Below, in pieces: positions 20,401 to 28,400 of a DNA stretch of 64,000 nucleotides. The stretch comes from Bacteroidia bacterium (GTDB lineage: Bacteria > Bacteroidota > Bacteroidia > UKL13-3), in contig JAIBAK010000003.1 in NCBI GenBank assembly GCA_019695215.1, forward strand, positions 52,436-116,435. Direction: 5' to 3'. Below the pieces are notes generated by a model, which worked only from the letters and a program-made list of their open reading frames with translations, was not told where the DNA came from and searched no databases. Positions within the stretch are counted from its first letter, which is position 1, and each line of letters opens with the position of its first letter. The position numbers and the translations under genes are program-made.

Positions 20401-23013
20401 TTCACCGGAATCAGTTCCGTATACAAAGGGACCATAAAAAACGCCACGATAAAAATGCCCTTCTTCAGATGTGTTACCGTATTGGCCTCCGGGAGTCACA
20501 TCGGTCAGCATCAGGTTATAACTGTTCAGGCAAGGGTCAAGGTTGGTGCAGGGCTCATAACATTTGGCCAGCAATGCTGCGTATTCCTCCTGTGAGTATT
20601 CTGACTGCTTTGCCGCAAGTCTTTGTGCACAGGTTTCACAGGTAATGTTACAACCTGTGAGATCAATTTTCGCCTCTTCTTCGTCCAGAAACTCATCAAA
20701 AGTTTTCAGGCAGGTAGTTGATGCCAGATACTTATTGGTGTAATAGTCCAGGGCCTGTTCGTTAATGGTAAGTACCTTGCTGATGGAATATTCTCCTGTG
20801 GGTAATTCAATTTCACCGGAGGAATTGTGGGTAGCCCATTCCGGTGCTGAACCGGCTCCGAATCCTTTGGTAATAGACGGAGGAGTAGAAGTGCCGCAGG
20901 TAACAGCCTCCCCGCTGTTGATCAAAGCGAGGATATCACTGCCAATGGTTACCTGATTTGAGGATGCATCATTCGGATTTATTCCGGTGAGGTATTCATT
21001 TCCGCACAGGTCTTTTACACTTATTTTCAAATCCAATACGCAATCAAAGCAAATGGGGTTGTTATTACAGGCTTCTGTGTGTTTGGTCCCGTTCATTTTA
21101 TAGGCGAAATATTGAATCCCAGGTGTGGTGACGGCAAAGCTCATCCCCATGGTAAGTGATTTGCTGGGCAGGTCAAGTACGTTATTATTGCCTGAATTGT
21201 TTGTGGCTACTGTTTTACCGAGTAAATCCACAGTTGCAAAAGAAGGATTTGGATTATAGGAAGGTAGTGCATCTACTTTAGCCGGACTTTGGCCTGCCAG
21301 CGAAGTTGCTACTACCTGCCCCCTGAAATTGATATAGGAAATACTGATCTGACCATTTGGATCAATTACCAGATTTTTTTTATAATGTTCCGCATACCCT
21401 GCCTCGCTTCCAAATAATCGGTTCAGTTCTTCCTGCAGGGGTTTGCTGTAAATATATTTGGTTTCATGTCCGCTGCCCACCTGATGATTTATTCCAACAC
21501 CTCCTTGTTCTCTGATTCGTCCTGTATTATCGGGCGTGTAGGTTGTTTGGGCAAAGGGGTACTCTTCTGCATCCGGAATATTATTATCATTGGAATTAGC
21601 TTGGATTAATTCGTTTTGCGAAGAAAAATATTTGGATGATCCGGAGCTACTTGCCATTGGTGAAATAAGAGGATCGCAAAGTTCTCCGTTATCCAGATCA
21701 AAATGGTCACGGTTGTATTTGGTAATAGAGTTATATTTATTAAAGGATGGAATGAATTTAAAGTCGGGCGACAATACATCATTAGGCATACGATAAGGCA
21801 CTGGCAATACATTAATCGCAGGCCTACCCTGATGATCATAAATTGATTCGCTGATCAAAGCAGTTTGTACCTGAATGCTCTGACTGGAATTGGAATATTT
21901 ATTAACTGTGATTGGTACATTGTTGCGCGTTTGCTGTTGTCTTTGCCTCAGCGTTCCATCAAAGTAAGCGATGGAATAAATGCTTTTCCCGTCTTCAGCA
22001 AAATCGGCACTCATTTGCCAGTTATATCCAAATGAAAAACCTGCATCGGCCTGGTGGCTGTAATAATAAAAATCGCTTAAAGCTCCACCCGAGGGATTGG
22101 TGTATTGATTCCATGTTCCTTCAACAAGGTAAGTAGTATTGTTTTGAACTATATCGCCCACTGCCCTTACTCTATAGACAATATATCCTTTCGGATAGAT
22201 TAAGGGGATAGAAAAGTGGTTTTCTGCTGTGGAAATGCGGGTGCTATTAAATTGAAAGTTTCGTTCGAAAAAGGGAATATTGGCCGGATTGGTAACGGAG
22301 GTATAATAACTTACATACGTCCATTCCAGGTCATAATATTTAGCCCCGGATATTGCGTCCCAACTTATTTTCAGATCAGGGTTATCGGGGTTATTTGTTG
22401 AAAACGGAGCATAATGCGCAAGATTAGCAGGTGATGAGGTGGGGAAAAAAATATAGGTACGCGCTACTTCTGTTTCAGCAAAGACCTTGAGGTTGTACTG
22501 AGGGGTTGAGGGACTGCTTTGAATGGTCACCTGATCAACCGTAATCTCTACTCTATAGGCATCATTTATTTCAAGCACATCCCGATCAATGAATGCGCCC
22601 TGGTTAGAAAAATTAATGTGAAAAATGTGGTAACCACCGGCTGGTGTATAGGATTGAAAATTTCCATTTCCATATTTATAATACGTGTAAGATATTTTTA
22701 CTTCAGCCGAGTACCGTTCAGACGGAGCTTTGGCCGTACTTCTGTTCATATCCACCATTACCCAAATGCGGCCTTTGGCCGAATTATTGGTAAATAACTG
22801 AGACCAGTTGGCATTATAATTCATACTGCCCGGATCCATCACCTGATATTTATTATCCGTAACTGATTCAGATATGCCCCCGGACGGAATAGTTACCGTA
22901 TTGTTTAAATGAATATATCCGGAAGTGGTTTTATCAATCGTGGCAATGGCAGTAAGGCGGGATGGAAGAATCCCAGCCAGCATCAGGAGGAGTTTGTAAA
23001 ATGACTGTTTCAT
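8428..23013 (-). CDS. giant RHS/YD-repeat polymorphic toxin with caspase-like tip (4861 aa)
   Basis: Signal peptide at residues 1-~24. Then: an FN3-like segment (~200-310); a Bacteroidota RHS N-region with Cys-rich parts (~340-2200); a tandem YCF48/BNR-type propeller region with TLDGGSSW, STNGGVDW and TTDAGSTW repeats (~2240-3130); and YD repeats (~3140-3740). A ~150-residue helical insertion sits between IYGSSRLGE and GSRQYELSNHLGNVL. Next come DYYPFGMIMPGR (~3975), four ~110-residue beta-sandwich repeats with a YNSG motif (~3990-4475), and the RHS core GYRYSFNGKMDD...GRFLSTDPL (~4557-4625). The tip (~4625-4861) has TFAHGG and LAACNTA, a His/Cys pair as in clan CD (caspase/CHAT-like) peptidases. 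No T9SS sorting domain is present. The start overlaps the upstream gene by 4 nt. The YD shell would enclose the tip before release; the proteolytic target is unknown. Confidence 0.85.
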   Translation of the reverse strand: MKQSFYKLLLMLAGILPSRLTAIATIDKTTSGYIHLNNTVTIPSGGISESVTDNKYQVMDPGSMNYNANWSQLFTNNSAKGRIWVMVDMNRSTAKAPSERYSAEVKISYTYYKYGNGNFQSYTPAGGYHIFHINFSNQGAFIDRDVLEINDAYRVEITVDQVTIQSSPSTPQYNLKVFAETEVARTYIFFPTSSPANLAHYAPFSTNNPDNPDLKISWDAISGAKYYDLEWTYVSYYTSVTNPANIPFFERNFQFNSTRISTAENHFSIPLIYPKGYIVYRVRAVGDIVQNNTTYLVEGTWNQYTNPSGGALSDFYYYSHQADAGFSFGYNWQMSADFAEDGKSIYSIAYFDGTLRQRQQQTRNNVPITVNKYSNSSQSIQVQTALISESIYDHQGRPAINVLPVPYRMPNDVLSPDFKFIPSFNKYNSITKYNRDHFDLDNGELCDPLISPMASSSGSSKYFSSQNELIQANSNDNNIPDAEEYPFAQTTYTPDNTGRIREQGGVGINHQVGSGHETKYIYSKPLQEELNRLFGSEAGYAEHYKKNLVIDPNGQISISYINFRGQVVATSLAGQSPAKVDALPSYNPNPSFATVDLLGKTVATNNSGNNNVLDLPSKSLTMGMSFAVTTPGIQYFAYKMNGTKHTEACNNNPICFDCVLDLKISVKDLCGNEYLTGINPNDASSNQVTIGSDILALINSGEAVTCGTSTPPSITKGFGAGSAPEWATHNSSGEIELPTGEYSISKVLTINEQALDYYTNKYLASTTCLKTFDEFLDEEEAKIDLTGCNITCETCAQRLAAKQSEYSQEEYAALLAKCYEPCTNLDPCLNSYNLMLTDVTPGGQYGNTSEEGHFYRGVFYGPFVYGTDSGEIDPTLFPLSVYNTFNLLPRKEYIYNDFYTNYNPYIASLWTPSWKFPYNPDQAVGPKRFSYLDENGDPAYIEVKLVEGEFVPAIDQRFIAFLDIRSDGSLWIPPQFLIHLADFEKIRKTWWSASLVTYHPEFGYYADCSRRANSRSFDRELASIDDMTNDQNSPCVRFDAFKTTYGISANSDLSHLYDYDPYFDTQQYNSANSLDYYILNFYDVSAEKTAFASVCTNYFTVGSTTISMLEYAYMLAHCETDRNFPATQSCSPCHPSNWPSTVTLTTDKEWLIYRSLYTSLKQRFAQWRADMLAIESHSYNGCIGTSTFDVSKYGYYFNEQPSPYSIFYDVYPWNSYPKPNASLVGPMFNTEFYNPEQTCNVATYFLYSGKTPRFGAAGTMMGLKRLDEPKLYSPSDTFPATDPATYQDVINDISKDVKDIVDVKRKEECQQCPADASLEALMNALLANNKLYNNTPTPEPLHCDNNGNKGYAQFDPTLEAAVMSPAPSQSASTTTYPNDFNWEGEVVTGGTAPDNYKRLEVGFNSPSNISANKGFYIEFRGTDATLYDFNNTDIVSFCCLKHNPYVSDLNQLQIKVNVHVDPNDPDYNGDPEQIKQITLYGYNSFLRTRDNYEFSAISGLSSCSEGPVCKTSSTAYSVQNLLNVFVHHNQNSLGTTGNILETPYNMVLSPGFLDEIRTVLTIGPDLGQDGLCGEMKYNTTLSVASNNQLQLVFSHTRLNTTIAPCSTYADKSCTVTLTDLSGASYNGIGNSSVAIYGFSDIHYVNDPNNPNVNFYITACIRQNNGTPQYVKLEGYSSCLIMGSCSSNPTYSALEFPMDEAIKPDDVYLSSKPPKTMAQEKHDCIYNVPELNKVKNFLNDRIDDAKEATLGDGGLQTSLFDQIDYLAAFPKTKGIHTLQMGDCFIKVFDPQTDFSPALNYSLSDIEVFLTIERDFSKNGKSYPSNTFPVSGGTEYSKPIYSHGHFVATAKLKNGTVVKVYGYAPCVDTTTCPPAPVGFGCGQLLYATNFEDTTYKVPDPNHPPDSISYCQPNDFHLDTDFDLCTSCNNICPGCSTACTTAVFNISSPPFTSGHNEYCVKRVQFSSLDENAMVYQILDGTSNIKLWQYDHLVTGANAGIDKVSVQNYRDYQFKFKSLALGGCSESDITYTLKINNKVIPLTGTSNAGITEYTGVVNFDGHSDADIQLLVSYVSNTSLGNTCLFAVTEFALEYMCNQRLCCPVPVANVTVDDPCEQRQLKLAYFNAKQKYDAYIKEERTAFRERYVQHCLDVYEDFFMKTKNLSGEHHFTLYYYDQAGNLERTVPPEGVNLITDPGKLQKINMDREKGTHTVFTNHSYTTTYKYNSLNQLVHQTMPDQDDMNIWKWEQLNNGLNSNFNSSDIHFFNTAKGLLTGELTGSGYGRVYNTLDGGSSWNEINALGVKDLFYTTFINTNLVFACGKKGILLKSTNGGVDWTMVPVPTGGDLIHVHQISGTEGYAYERNGLIWHTTDAGSTWTGPSKNLSLMLKGNITSIHFSSSSADGYVVTDDGKIYKTDDDGQNWVKAYLNVRPAELTALDFTDNSFGIVGGKSGLLMKGTLSAGSEWQVLPNNIRSTIDDIHTASNTTWCYIAGGNIYYTENTGQGYTLIAGISNAVDMHFEDASVGFVITSAFQVYKTTNKGKTWSTLAWSGFTPPSGVNATSVCLNASGTGIFGADNGKIYLRDASGAVTQPYTAGSSIKQVHYYRDATNNSDFYLLLDAGSTLAGFNGSTWSAISSPANIISFHFKNTAVGTGALNQSGGDIIQATFTTGSTVINTTSFSSISGVHHKNKIYASLLSTGSLDIAMAVGSDLILSNPTVTQGVMYVTDPSASNNASDVSGKVLPLPLNAVFVTGNSSSGTVVAVGENGRILRSTNGGDTWLMDHCTYTENLHALTTDGNNNWWTAGDNGRILYLSSSGSGWTNQSTGSTEPLYSLSYYSSNSFAAGKNTLLQYNSSTQTWGNASGIDMTNSTLLAMAVNSAGDFTGVGANGKMARKPNASNWGFVNTLQPPPIVALSMVNTTLGFMVSNDGKLFKTLDGGDSWEMEYALTGINLYDVQAINETKCFVSGKLASANTGILYKLENTNGIWAYTALASVTGAITSVHFSGNTGVATAPGANYIYYTANGGANWQVATTGAGDNPTRSFVLDETMAYFAGSTGLYYIDLSATTPAFTQYSNAPSSVTYTDIWFKDYTTGYAIATNGNVYKTIDGGTSWTSRLWGTSLSFARLCHTDDNNLYVSNTDANNPRAIHIADYADEFSSRFYYDKLGRLVVSQNAKQYAESANTYSYTLYDFKGRISEVGKIEAAYPIENTYRNDQMDQDLFLLWVTEANNRKEVTRTFYDVKKFEGIPIVQENLRNRVVSTTFEALYDGDETTYDQASHYTYDIHGNVNFLLQQNNLIPSQHQFKTIKYDYDLISGVVKSVTYQQDAADQFIHQYEYDANNRLTKVQTSNDGVNWHTDAKYFYYQHGPLSRVELGNDQVQGLDYAYTIHGWIKAVNSNTLLNLNRDPGKDGLPGSTNTNRDFAMDEMGYSLNYYNGDYKPIVGASTQAENFLAGYMDGSNASGLKSSNKDLYNGNISHMVTAIRSFMGGPTGTAQATSYVYDQLNRLMEMTVHNGINMIDNYWKQTSASNAYHENYTYDANGNILTLQRKDQGGILMDDFTYVYQKTGGNFAGSNNVKKNSNRLLAVSDAVTTSTHAGDVKNGQAASGNNPHNYNYDYDELGNLVKDAQEEIASIEWNTYGKISKITRTQNSSKPDLEFAYDASGQRIMKKELRKGGAAAITTWYVRDAQGNIMSTYEEKATENAVVFEQQSLNIYGSSRLGEWAPARMAQSCGGSVTVAGNGVNDLGDVATEAENFLANTIGVTNSDIKTHWDDEWNALATTSGTDYADMDMRTLQALMNGWMQWMCSLRCYTALDNGAWTSLQTEWRTYYVNAIKNRMSNGFAGYDKIFLDNLNLEWQQRCTTFATYITTVNALYDNRCGLTYAKGSRQYELSNHLGNVLVTVSDRKIIVDEAYTWQGPAVSGSDYLLKKGKYEYIAPTGGNPNGDYALTAGADGNISAYLADVQSAQDYYPFGMIMPGRPTEFVSSCSGSQNVQVQQHPVIDGHTLSWQSYEEGIPAYNSSSGKQEIQMADIGSGAFFIIPNTPTNGDAVQVLITAQSGQENGITVGIYDAANNLVGNTLSVSAGGYTSALTFNFNSSSSQHTVRVTANGNPANNHNVFVNGHQQTWTAIGSGSTNYNSGTQQQEITVNADNDGGKVSFSTAANTGQDLFVKVSIQAGGSDVTAGVYDQNGNLVSATDVITAGNSGDLNLVVSNCSSSIHEVRLTGELAQVMTPITLLNNGHTLTWTAWNSGSATYNSGNNTQDITATNAGDGAYYTITGTPTNGNVIDVNLTFTTTTNPVYVGLYDNNNNLVAGPTTVPASSTNQIVNFNLNSSQNQYNLRATSDPVMTIAPSQTVTNGHTQTWSAYNSGSPTYNSGTSTQDVPVTAANDGASFFFSTPNTGEYVNGSITVQAVSNNAVVRIYDNSGNPVTGNFTINAGNTTQVNFNFNSADVQHEVRVVSQLTGGGSYPDIFYISALDIWVTDTTYTPYTFSISQFAVVETTYVPTADVFYVTDLDVTASPYPEKCFVSNLDVNYTVNVTRPVCSSMEEFLANTKGYRYSFNGKMDDSEVEGMQDYGMRIYNKRLGRFLSTDPLEADYPELTPYQFANNNPIWAIDLDGLEARITVAGTGNGDNYKPSDVVSFHKRAMGLKQRYGFSYAGKVNTGAALLNVFKNYTKEQGSILRVVTFAHGGYDGLFLNQDNGMYRMNVSYGGLSEKTVKDLAAAVKSGQIKFDKNAVWTLAACNTANTSGNANFATDITMQTGVTTIAATGYVGPEIVNGKETGRLVTDGTFVKIEKVFNLTYQIDGKSVVNSFSSKSEAEAYNKGFNGDGAYSYTLTEDVKKTDLGNTIDPGKQ

Positions 23014-23732
23014 AGCTGGTTTTTTGAATAATTGGCTTTAACCTGGTATTGTTCAAATGGCTTTTTAGGTTTGTAATTTCCCCTGGAATAGTTCAGGTAC
23101 TTTGAATAGGTGAACTGGTCGGCTGCAAAATGGGGAGAGGTATTGATATCTGAGTAAACAATTTCAATTTTTGAAATGAGTTGATCCTTATTTATCATCT
23201 GGTCATCTCCAGATAGCTTTTTACCGGTTATGATAATTTTTTTAATACAATACGAGTTGTTATAGCAGATTTTAATTTCATTCAATTCATCCAGACCAAA
23301 TTTGAGTTGACAGTAATTCAGACTGTCTTCCTTACCGCAGGCAGATGATTCACATTGTCCAAGCAAAGACTGAAAAGAGACCAGGAACTGATCAGGTTTA
23401 AAAGAAGAGGTACCTGAATTTCTTCCGGCCAGAACAATGGTTTTATCGGTATGGTCGGCATAAACATAATAGTCTTTCCCTATAACGATTTCCCTTTGAG
23501 AAGAGGAAAATACCGATAGTCTTTCGTTTAAAAGCAACTGAGCTTTATATATGCTGAAAGGTATTCTGTCTTTTAACTGGTGGTAATATCTGTACTCAGC
23601 GGCCATGCTCAGTTTGGAATGGGCGGCATAAAATTTATTAATCTGCAACAGTTGTTCTGTAATATTTTTTTGCTGGCCCAACAGCAGAATGGGCTGAAGC
23701 AATAAAATCAGGTAACTAATTTTGGCCTTCAT
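23010..23732 (-). CDS. secreted protein of the RHS operon, unknown function
   Basis: 240 residues with a clear N-terminal signal peptide (LILLLQPILLLG, cleavage near GQQ) and no lipobox. The mature sequence is predicted mixed alpha/beta, with a Cys pair in the middle (QCESSACGKE) and another pair near CYNNSYC. I do not recognise a family. It overlaps both neighbours by four bases (ATGA type), so it is made together with the giant RHS protein downstream and the 578-residue protein upstream. A periplasmic or envelope role supporting RHS export or assembly is an inference from this coupling. Confidence 0.7.
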   Translation of the reverse strand: MKAKISYLILLLQPILLLGQQKNITEQLLQINKFYAAHSKLSMAAEYRYYHQLKDRIPFSIYKAQLLLNERLSVFSSSQREIVIGKDYYVYADHTDKTIVLAGRNSGTSSFKPDQFLVSFQSLLGQCESSACGKEDSLNYCQLKFGLDELNEIKICYNNSYCIKKIIITGKKLSGDDQMINKDQLISKIEIVYSDINTSPHFAADQFTYSKYLNYSRGNYKPKKPFEQYQVKANYSKNQL

Positions 23733-25465
23733 TGTGTTTTCAGCTTAATGTTTTTCTGTGATTCTTTAATAGTTTTAATGCCACGTTCGGTTTCTTTTTT
23801 CACCCGAATTAGGTTTCCTTCCTCATCGTATTCATAAAAGGTAGCATAATTATTTTCATCCATTTCAGCCATGAGACGATTGGTAAACGGGTCGAAGACA
23901 TAGGATTTCATGGCTCCGTCAAACGGATAAATCCGTACATCATCGAAGTAGACGTTTCCGGTTCCGGCATTCATAAGTTTAATTTCAATTTTAGAAGCAG
24001 CCTCGGGGATGATAAATTCAAAATCAATTTTTTGCCAGCCGTCAATAATTGGTCCACTGGCCTTGATCAAATCATACGTTTGGCTGATACCAGGGAAAGA
24101 AATCTTAATGTAGGGTTGTGTATACGTAAGCGGAGGATTTGTATAGGGGGCAACCTCTTCTTTTACCCAGGCTGATACAATGTATTTTTTCCCGGGTAAA
24201 GGGGCAAAGCTCCCTATACATTGTTCGCACCTTAAAAATTCCTGATCACAATTATCTATGGTAACCTGTTTGCGAAAGGTATAAGAACAGGCTCCTACCT
24301 TACAATAGTTTTCGTAAGAATAGTTGCAAACTATCGTGTATACTCCCGGATCGGCAAATGTGCAATTAAAGGATGCACCGCTTCCTGTTTGTACAGCTGA
24401 TGTGCAGGTGGTGCAGGTACCTGCATAAGCTTTCCAGTCAAAAGTTTCCAGGCTTTCATTCCCGTTCAGTGTAGTAAATTCCATATTGGCACCCGCACAA
24501 AAATCACCTTCAGCATCAATCATTTCGGTAGTACAGTAGGCATCTATATATGCATAACCAAAATGTCCTTCCAACCTGCAGTCAGAGGTTTTAAAAATGA
24601 TGACCACTTCTTCCTGGCTACTTACGTATGGAGAAAGGTCAATCACATTGGTGCTCCATTCTTTATACCGGCCACCGTAAAAGGAGTATTTTCCGGCATA
24701 ATAGCCCGGACCAAATGTCTGAAGGTCTTTGATGGAAGGCACAGGAGGGGCCGTAGGGATTACCTTGAATTGTGAACAAGGCACCAGGTTTCCTCCCTGT
24801 GTAATGCTATAGGCAGCCACTTCAAAAAAAGGTTGATCAGACAGGCTATGGCCCGGATCTTCTAGTACAGCCGCATAACGGTATACAAACAGGGCTTTAT
24901 CTGCCGTAACTTTTACTTTATAAATCAACTCTTCCGATTCGGCCCCGTTATTATTATTACCAAGTCTTACAGAGTAATTACCACCGGGTGCTATCACGGG
25001 AAATTTACCATAAGGGTCCAATTTAGGAACATTCATAATGGTATGTCTGCCGGGAAACGGAGCTCCGGAAGTAAGCACATTGGTGCAATGCGGATTGTTT
25101 ACGCTGCAGTTGTCAAAATCACCGTAAGTGCAATACCAGCCCGATAAGTTCCCGTTTTCAAAATCCGGATTAGTGCAAAGGGTGTTGAGTGTAATCGAAG
25201 AAAGCATGGAACTTGAATAAGAACTTTGGTTACTGCAGGGCGAGGTGTATAATGATGGAGGGGGAGCCATCATGGTTTTAGCTGCTGATAACTCAGCCTT
25301 TTCAATTTTGTAAAATTCTTCAAACTGGTTTTCAGGAACGGAAAATATTCTGGCTTTTTCCCTGATGGCTAAACTGTCATTGATGTTTCCTCCATAAGCA
25401 GGGTTGAAGAACAATGTTCCATAAATAAACAACCCAATTATAATTAAAGTAGTTTCGTGTTTCAT
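23729..25465 (-). CDS. secreted PKD/carbohydrate-binding-like protein with RHS-type C-terminus
   Basis: 578 residues with a signal peptide (to about residue 27). Residues ~95-320 look like a jelly-roll/CBM-like domain, ~320-400 like a PKD/Ig fold with paired Cys (TCTTCTSAV), and ~415-515 like a second jelly roll (VSAWVKEE, VYFDDVRIYPFDG). The last ~60 residues (RLMAEMDENNYATFYEYDEE) are a YD-repeat segment. That jelly-roll-to-YD ending normally closes the large Bacteroidota RHS N-half protein. Here it is on a separate polypeptide with its own signal peptide, 8 nt downstream of the 1859-residue protein. It therefore appears to be one half of a split RHS component. Confidence 0.7.
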   Translation of the reverse strand: MKHETTLIIIGLFIYGTLFFNPAYGGNINDSLAIREKARIFSVPENQFEEFYKIEKAELSAAKTMMAPPPSLYTSPCSNQSSYSSSMLSSITLNTLCTNPDFENGNLSGWYCTYGDFDNCSVNNPHCTNVLTSGAPFPGRHTIMNVPKLDPYGKFPVIAPGGNYSVRLGNNNNGAESEELIYKVKVTADKALFVYRYAAVLEDPGHSLSDQPFFEVAAYSITQGGNLVPCSQFKVIPTAPPVPSIKDLQTFGPGYYAGKYSFYGGRYKEWSTNVIDLSPYVSSQEEVVIIFKTSDCRLEGHFGYAYIDAYCTTEMIDAEGDFCAGANMEFTTLNGNESLETFDWKAYAGTCTTCTSAVQTGSGASFNCTFADPGVYTIVCNYSYENYCKVGACSYTFRKQVTIDNCDQEFLRCEQCIGSFAPLPGKKYIVSAWVKEEVAPYTNPPLTYTQPYIKISFPGISQTYDLIKASGPIIDGWQKIDFEFIIPEAASKIEIKLMNAGTGNVYFDDVRIYPFDGAMKSYVFDPFTNRLMAEMDENNYATFYEYDEEGNLIRVKKETERGIKTIKESQKNIKLKTQ

Positions 25466-25473
25466 AGTCAGGT

Positions 25474-28400
25474 CTATTTACATTTTTTCAGGTTTTTGGT
25501 CGTACTGATATAAGAGTTTTGTCCGGAAAGTTTCATGCTTTGTTTTCCGCTGTGAGATACTGAATTGCTTAAATAAGAGCCGGCCTTATAATTTGTTTTT
25601 CCGTAGCCAAAGTGTTCAGAACAGGTTTTATCGTACTGATAATCTTCGAAAGCATCAAAGGCAATCTCCGCATATTGGGCATTTTGACCAACGGCAACAG
25701 GTAAGGTAAAATTATATCCGTATAAAGCTGATGAATACCGGTTCAACGCATCCCGGTTTTCAAGTTCTACCCCGTAGGGGCTGTAAACAGTTACTTCACT
25801 TACAAAGGTCCATCCGTCTTTTACAGGTACCCAATACCCGCTTCCATTGGTTTGCCAAAAGGAAGCGAAATACTCGTATACACCATCTGAACGGGTATTG
25901 GTGTTTTTATTCTTGCTGCTTTGATCTCGACCTGTCAGATATGCGTAGTTTCTTTTCAGCCTCCAGTTGCCCTTAGTACCTGCCACAAAAGGATTAAATA
26001 CTTTATCAGGATAATATCCGCACTCGGAACAGAATAGGCCCCAGTCATCCGAGTATTCAACCGCCATGGCATCAATTACCCGGTTAAACACGAGCTTGTT
26101 TCCCTGTACCGGGTTATCCAGCATCACAATTTTAGCAATGGGCATATTCTGCATATTTCTTCTACCAGAACGGGTGATTTTTAACTGGGCAACATCAGGA
26201 ATTTTCAATTTTTTACCATCCCGGTCTGAAACAACCAGTGGAGAAACTTGGGTAACCCATCCGGATGTTTGCTTACGGTAAGGGTTTTTAATAGAGAATT
26301 TTTCTACACTTACTTCATCGCCTTCAATAAAATAGTTAGTAGGATGAAGTTTGGCTTCTGCCCCTGTCAATACCAGATCCTGATTGTGGTAGACCTGGCC
26401 CATGCGTTGATAAGCCCAATGCGCAGGAATGGTGAGGGAATAAACGGGATCTTTAAAATCATTGGTGGTACGGGTAAGTAATACACTTCCGGTTAATTGA
26501 TCATACAGTACATTTTTTGTGGTGATACTAGAGCCTTGATCGTAGGCTGTTACTTCATCCAGCAGGCCATGCCTTAAAATAACCTTGGTCAGCACTGCAG
26601 ATCGGAACCTGGTTTTTTCTTTAATGGCAACTGGCCAGAAAATAGGAATAGGAAGAGTAACAGCAGCAGCCACAATCATTTCGAGATTATTCGCTGTCCC
26701 CCTACTCGTAGTTTCGGTTTTATTCTCTCTTAAATCACCAACAATATCATAGTCCAATCCAAGGGTAACATTGCTGATCGTACCGGAGCGGTCAATGGTC
26801 TGAACTGTACTGCTTAATTGAGACGGATGGTTGTCTTTGGTTTTGTACCGGTATACTGTTTTGGTAATTAGTTCTCCGGCTTCATTATAATGATATTCCC
26901 CTTTAGGCTTTCCGTGCATATCATTTAGTTCAATGCAATACCCCTGTGAAACGGCCTGATAGTCTTTACTCTCAATATTAGTCAAGGCCAAAAGCGGGTT
27001 TGTTTTATACCGATCACTTGCAATATTAGTGGCAGAAGTTATTGTTGGAAAATCTTTTGCAGTATAGTATTTGTGCACAGTGCTGCCAGTGGCATGACGT
27101 TTCACACCGACATGGTTCAGGTTCTTCACTGTTACCTGGCTGTAGCCTACTGAAGCCCCCGGGAAAAACATTTCACCATAAGGGGTTTCGTGCATAAAAC
27201 GATCGTCAGGAGCTAAAGGTTTTTGTTCAGAGTGATAAATGGGCATCCGGAAAGGATTTTCATCTGCACCTATCATAGGTTCGTAAGTTGCAATTCCGCT
27301 GCTGATTTCTTTTTCGTTTTCTATCTTGGTATAATCATACGTTTGGCCATACTCATATCCATTCCCCGATTCTCCTTCCCATTTATCAGATATTCTGATT
27401 TCCTTAACACGGGCCCCTCCACCCAATTTTTTATTAGTGGGCTGATATAGTCTGACCATGGAATTAGCAAAAAACAAACGGGCTGATTCATGTTCTCTCA
27501 GGCGAGAGCACATCCCTTTCTGAATTGGAACTAAATCGGCAATAGTTGAAATCAGCTTATCAAAAAACTGGATGAGGTCTTTTTCTTCCTTTGCAGGTTT
27601 TCCATAAGCAATCTGGGGATAATTCATTTTCATGAAATTCCACGATGCAAGGGAAATAGGGTTGCAGGTTTGAGGGCTTTTAGGAATTTTATCCGGTATA
27701 TTTTCATTCTTAATTCTTAACCAGCCATATTTTATTAAAGCATCCGGACTACTGCCAAATGGGATAGGGCAAATACCGGCATCAGTAAGCTCGGCATAAC
27801 CCGGAATATATTCCTGAATATGACTTTGGGGAGCCTGATTATAAAGTTCAATATGGAATTTAAAATACATATCCTTAATGGGGTTTCCATTTTCATCCAG
27901 GATGTATTTTTTTCGAAATTCTTGTTCAAATTTTGTACTGTTATTACTGTATTCTGCGGCATTAATGGGTTCATCCAGTTCAAAGAACAGAATATTTCTT
28001 GCTGTGGATGTAGTGCTATAAAGTTCCTTGCCATAGTCATTCAGGTAGGCTGTTGAGGAAACACCTGCCAGCCACTGCATAATGTCATCATGATTCCAGT
28101 TGTCATCCGGCACACTTGTGCTACGATCAATATGAGTCATCTGCATAGCCCTTTTGTTTTGAACGTAGGCATAGTCGTCAGCCTCGTAACTCACATTAAT
28201 TTCTCCTCCCGAGGGCAGGGCTATTTTCTCCAGCTTCCAGGCCCGCGAAAACAAGTCGGTTATTCCCCTTTTTTGATTTACGTAGGGATATTCCTGAACA
28301 GGAAAGGGCACCAGCAGTGCATTCGCAGCTGAATTACTTGTTGGGTAATTGGGATTGAAATTTCCCCAGCGATCGTAACCTTTTATATCATAATTGTAAG

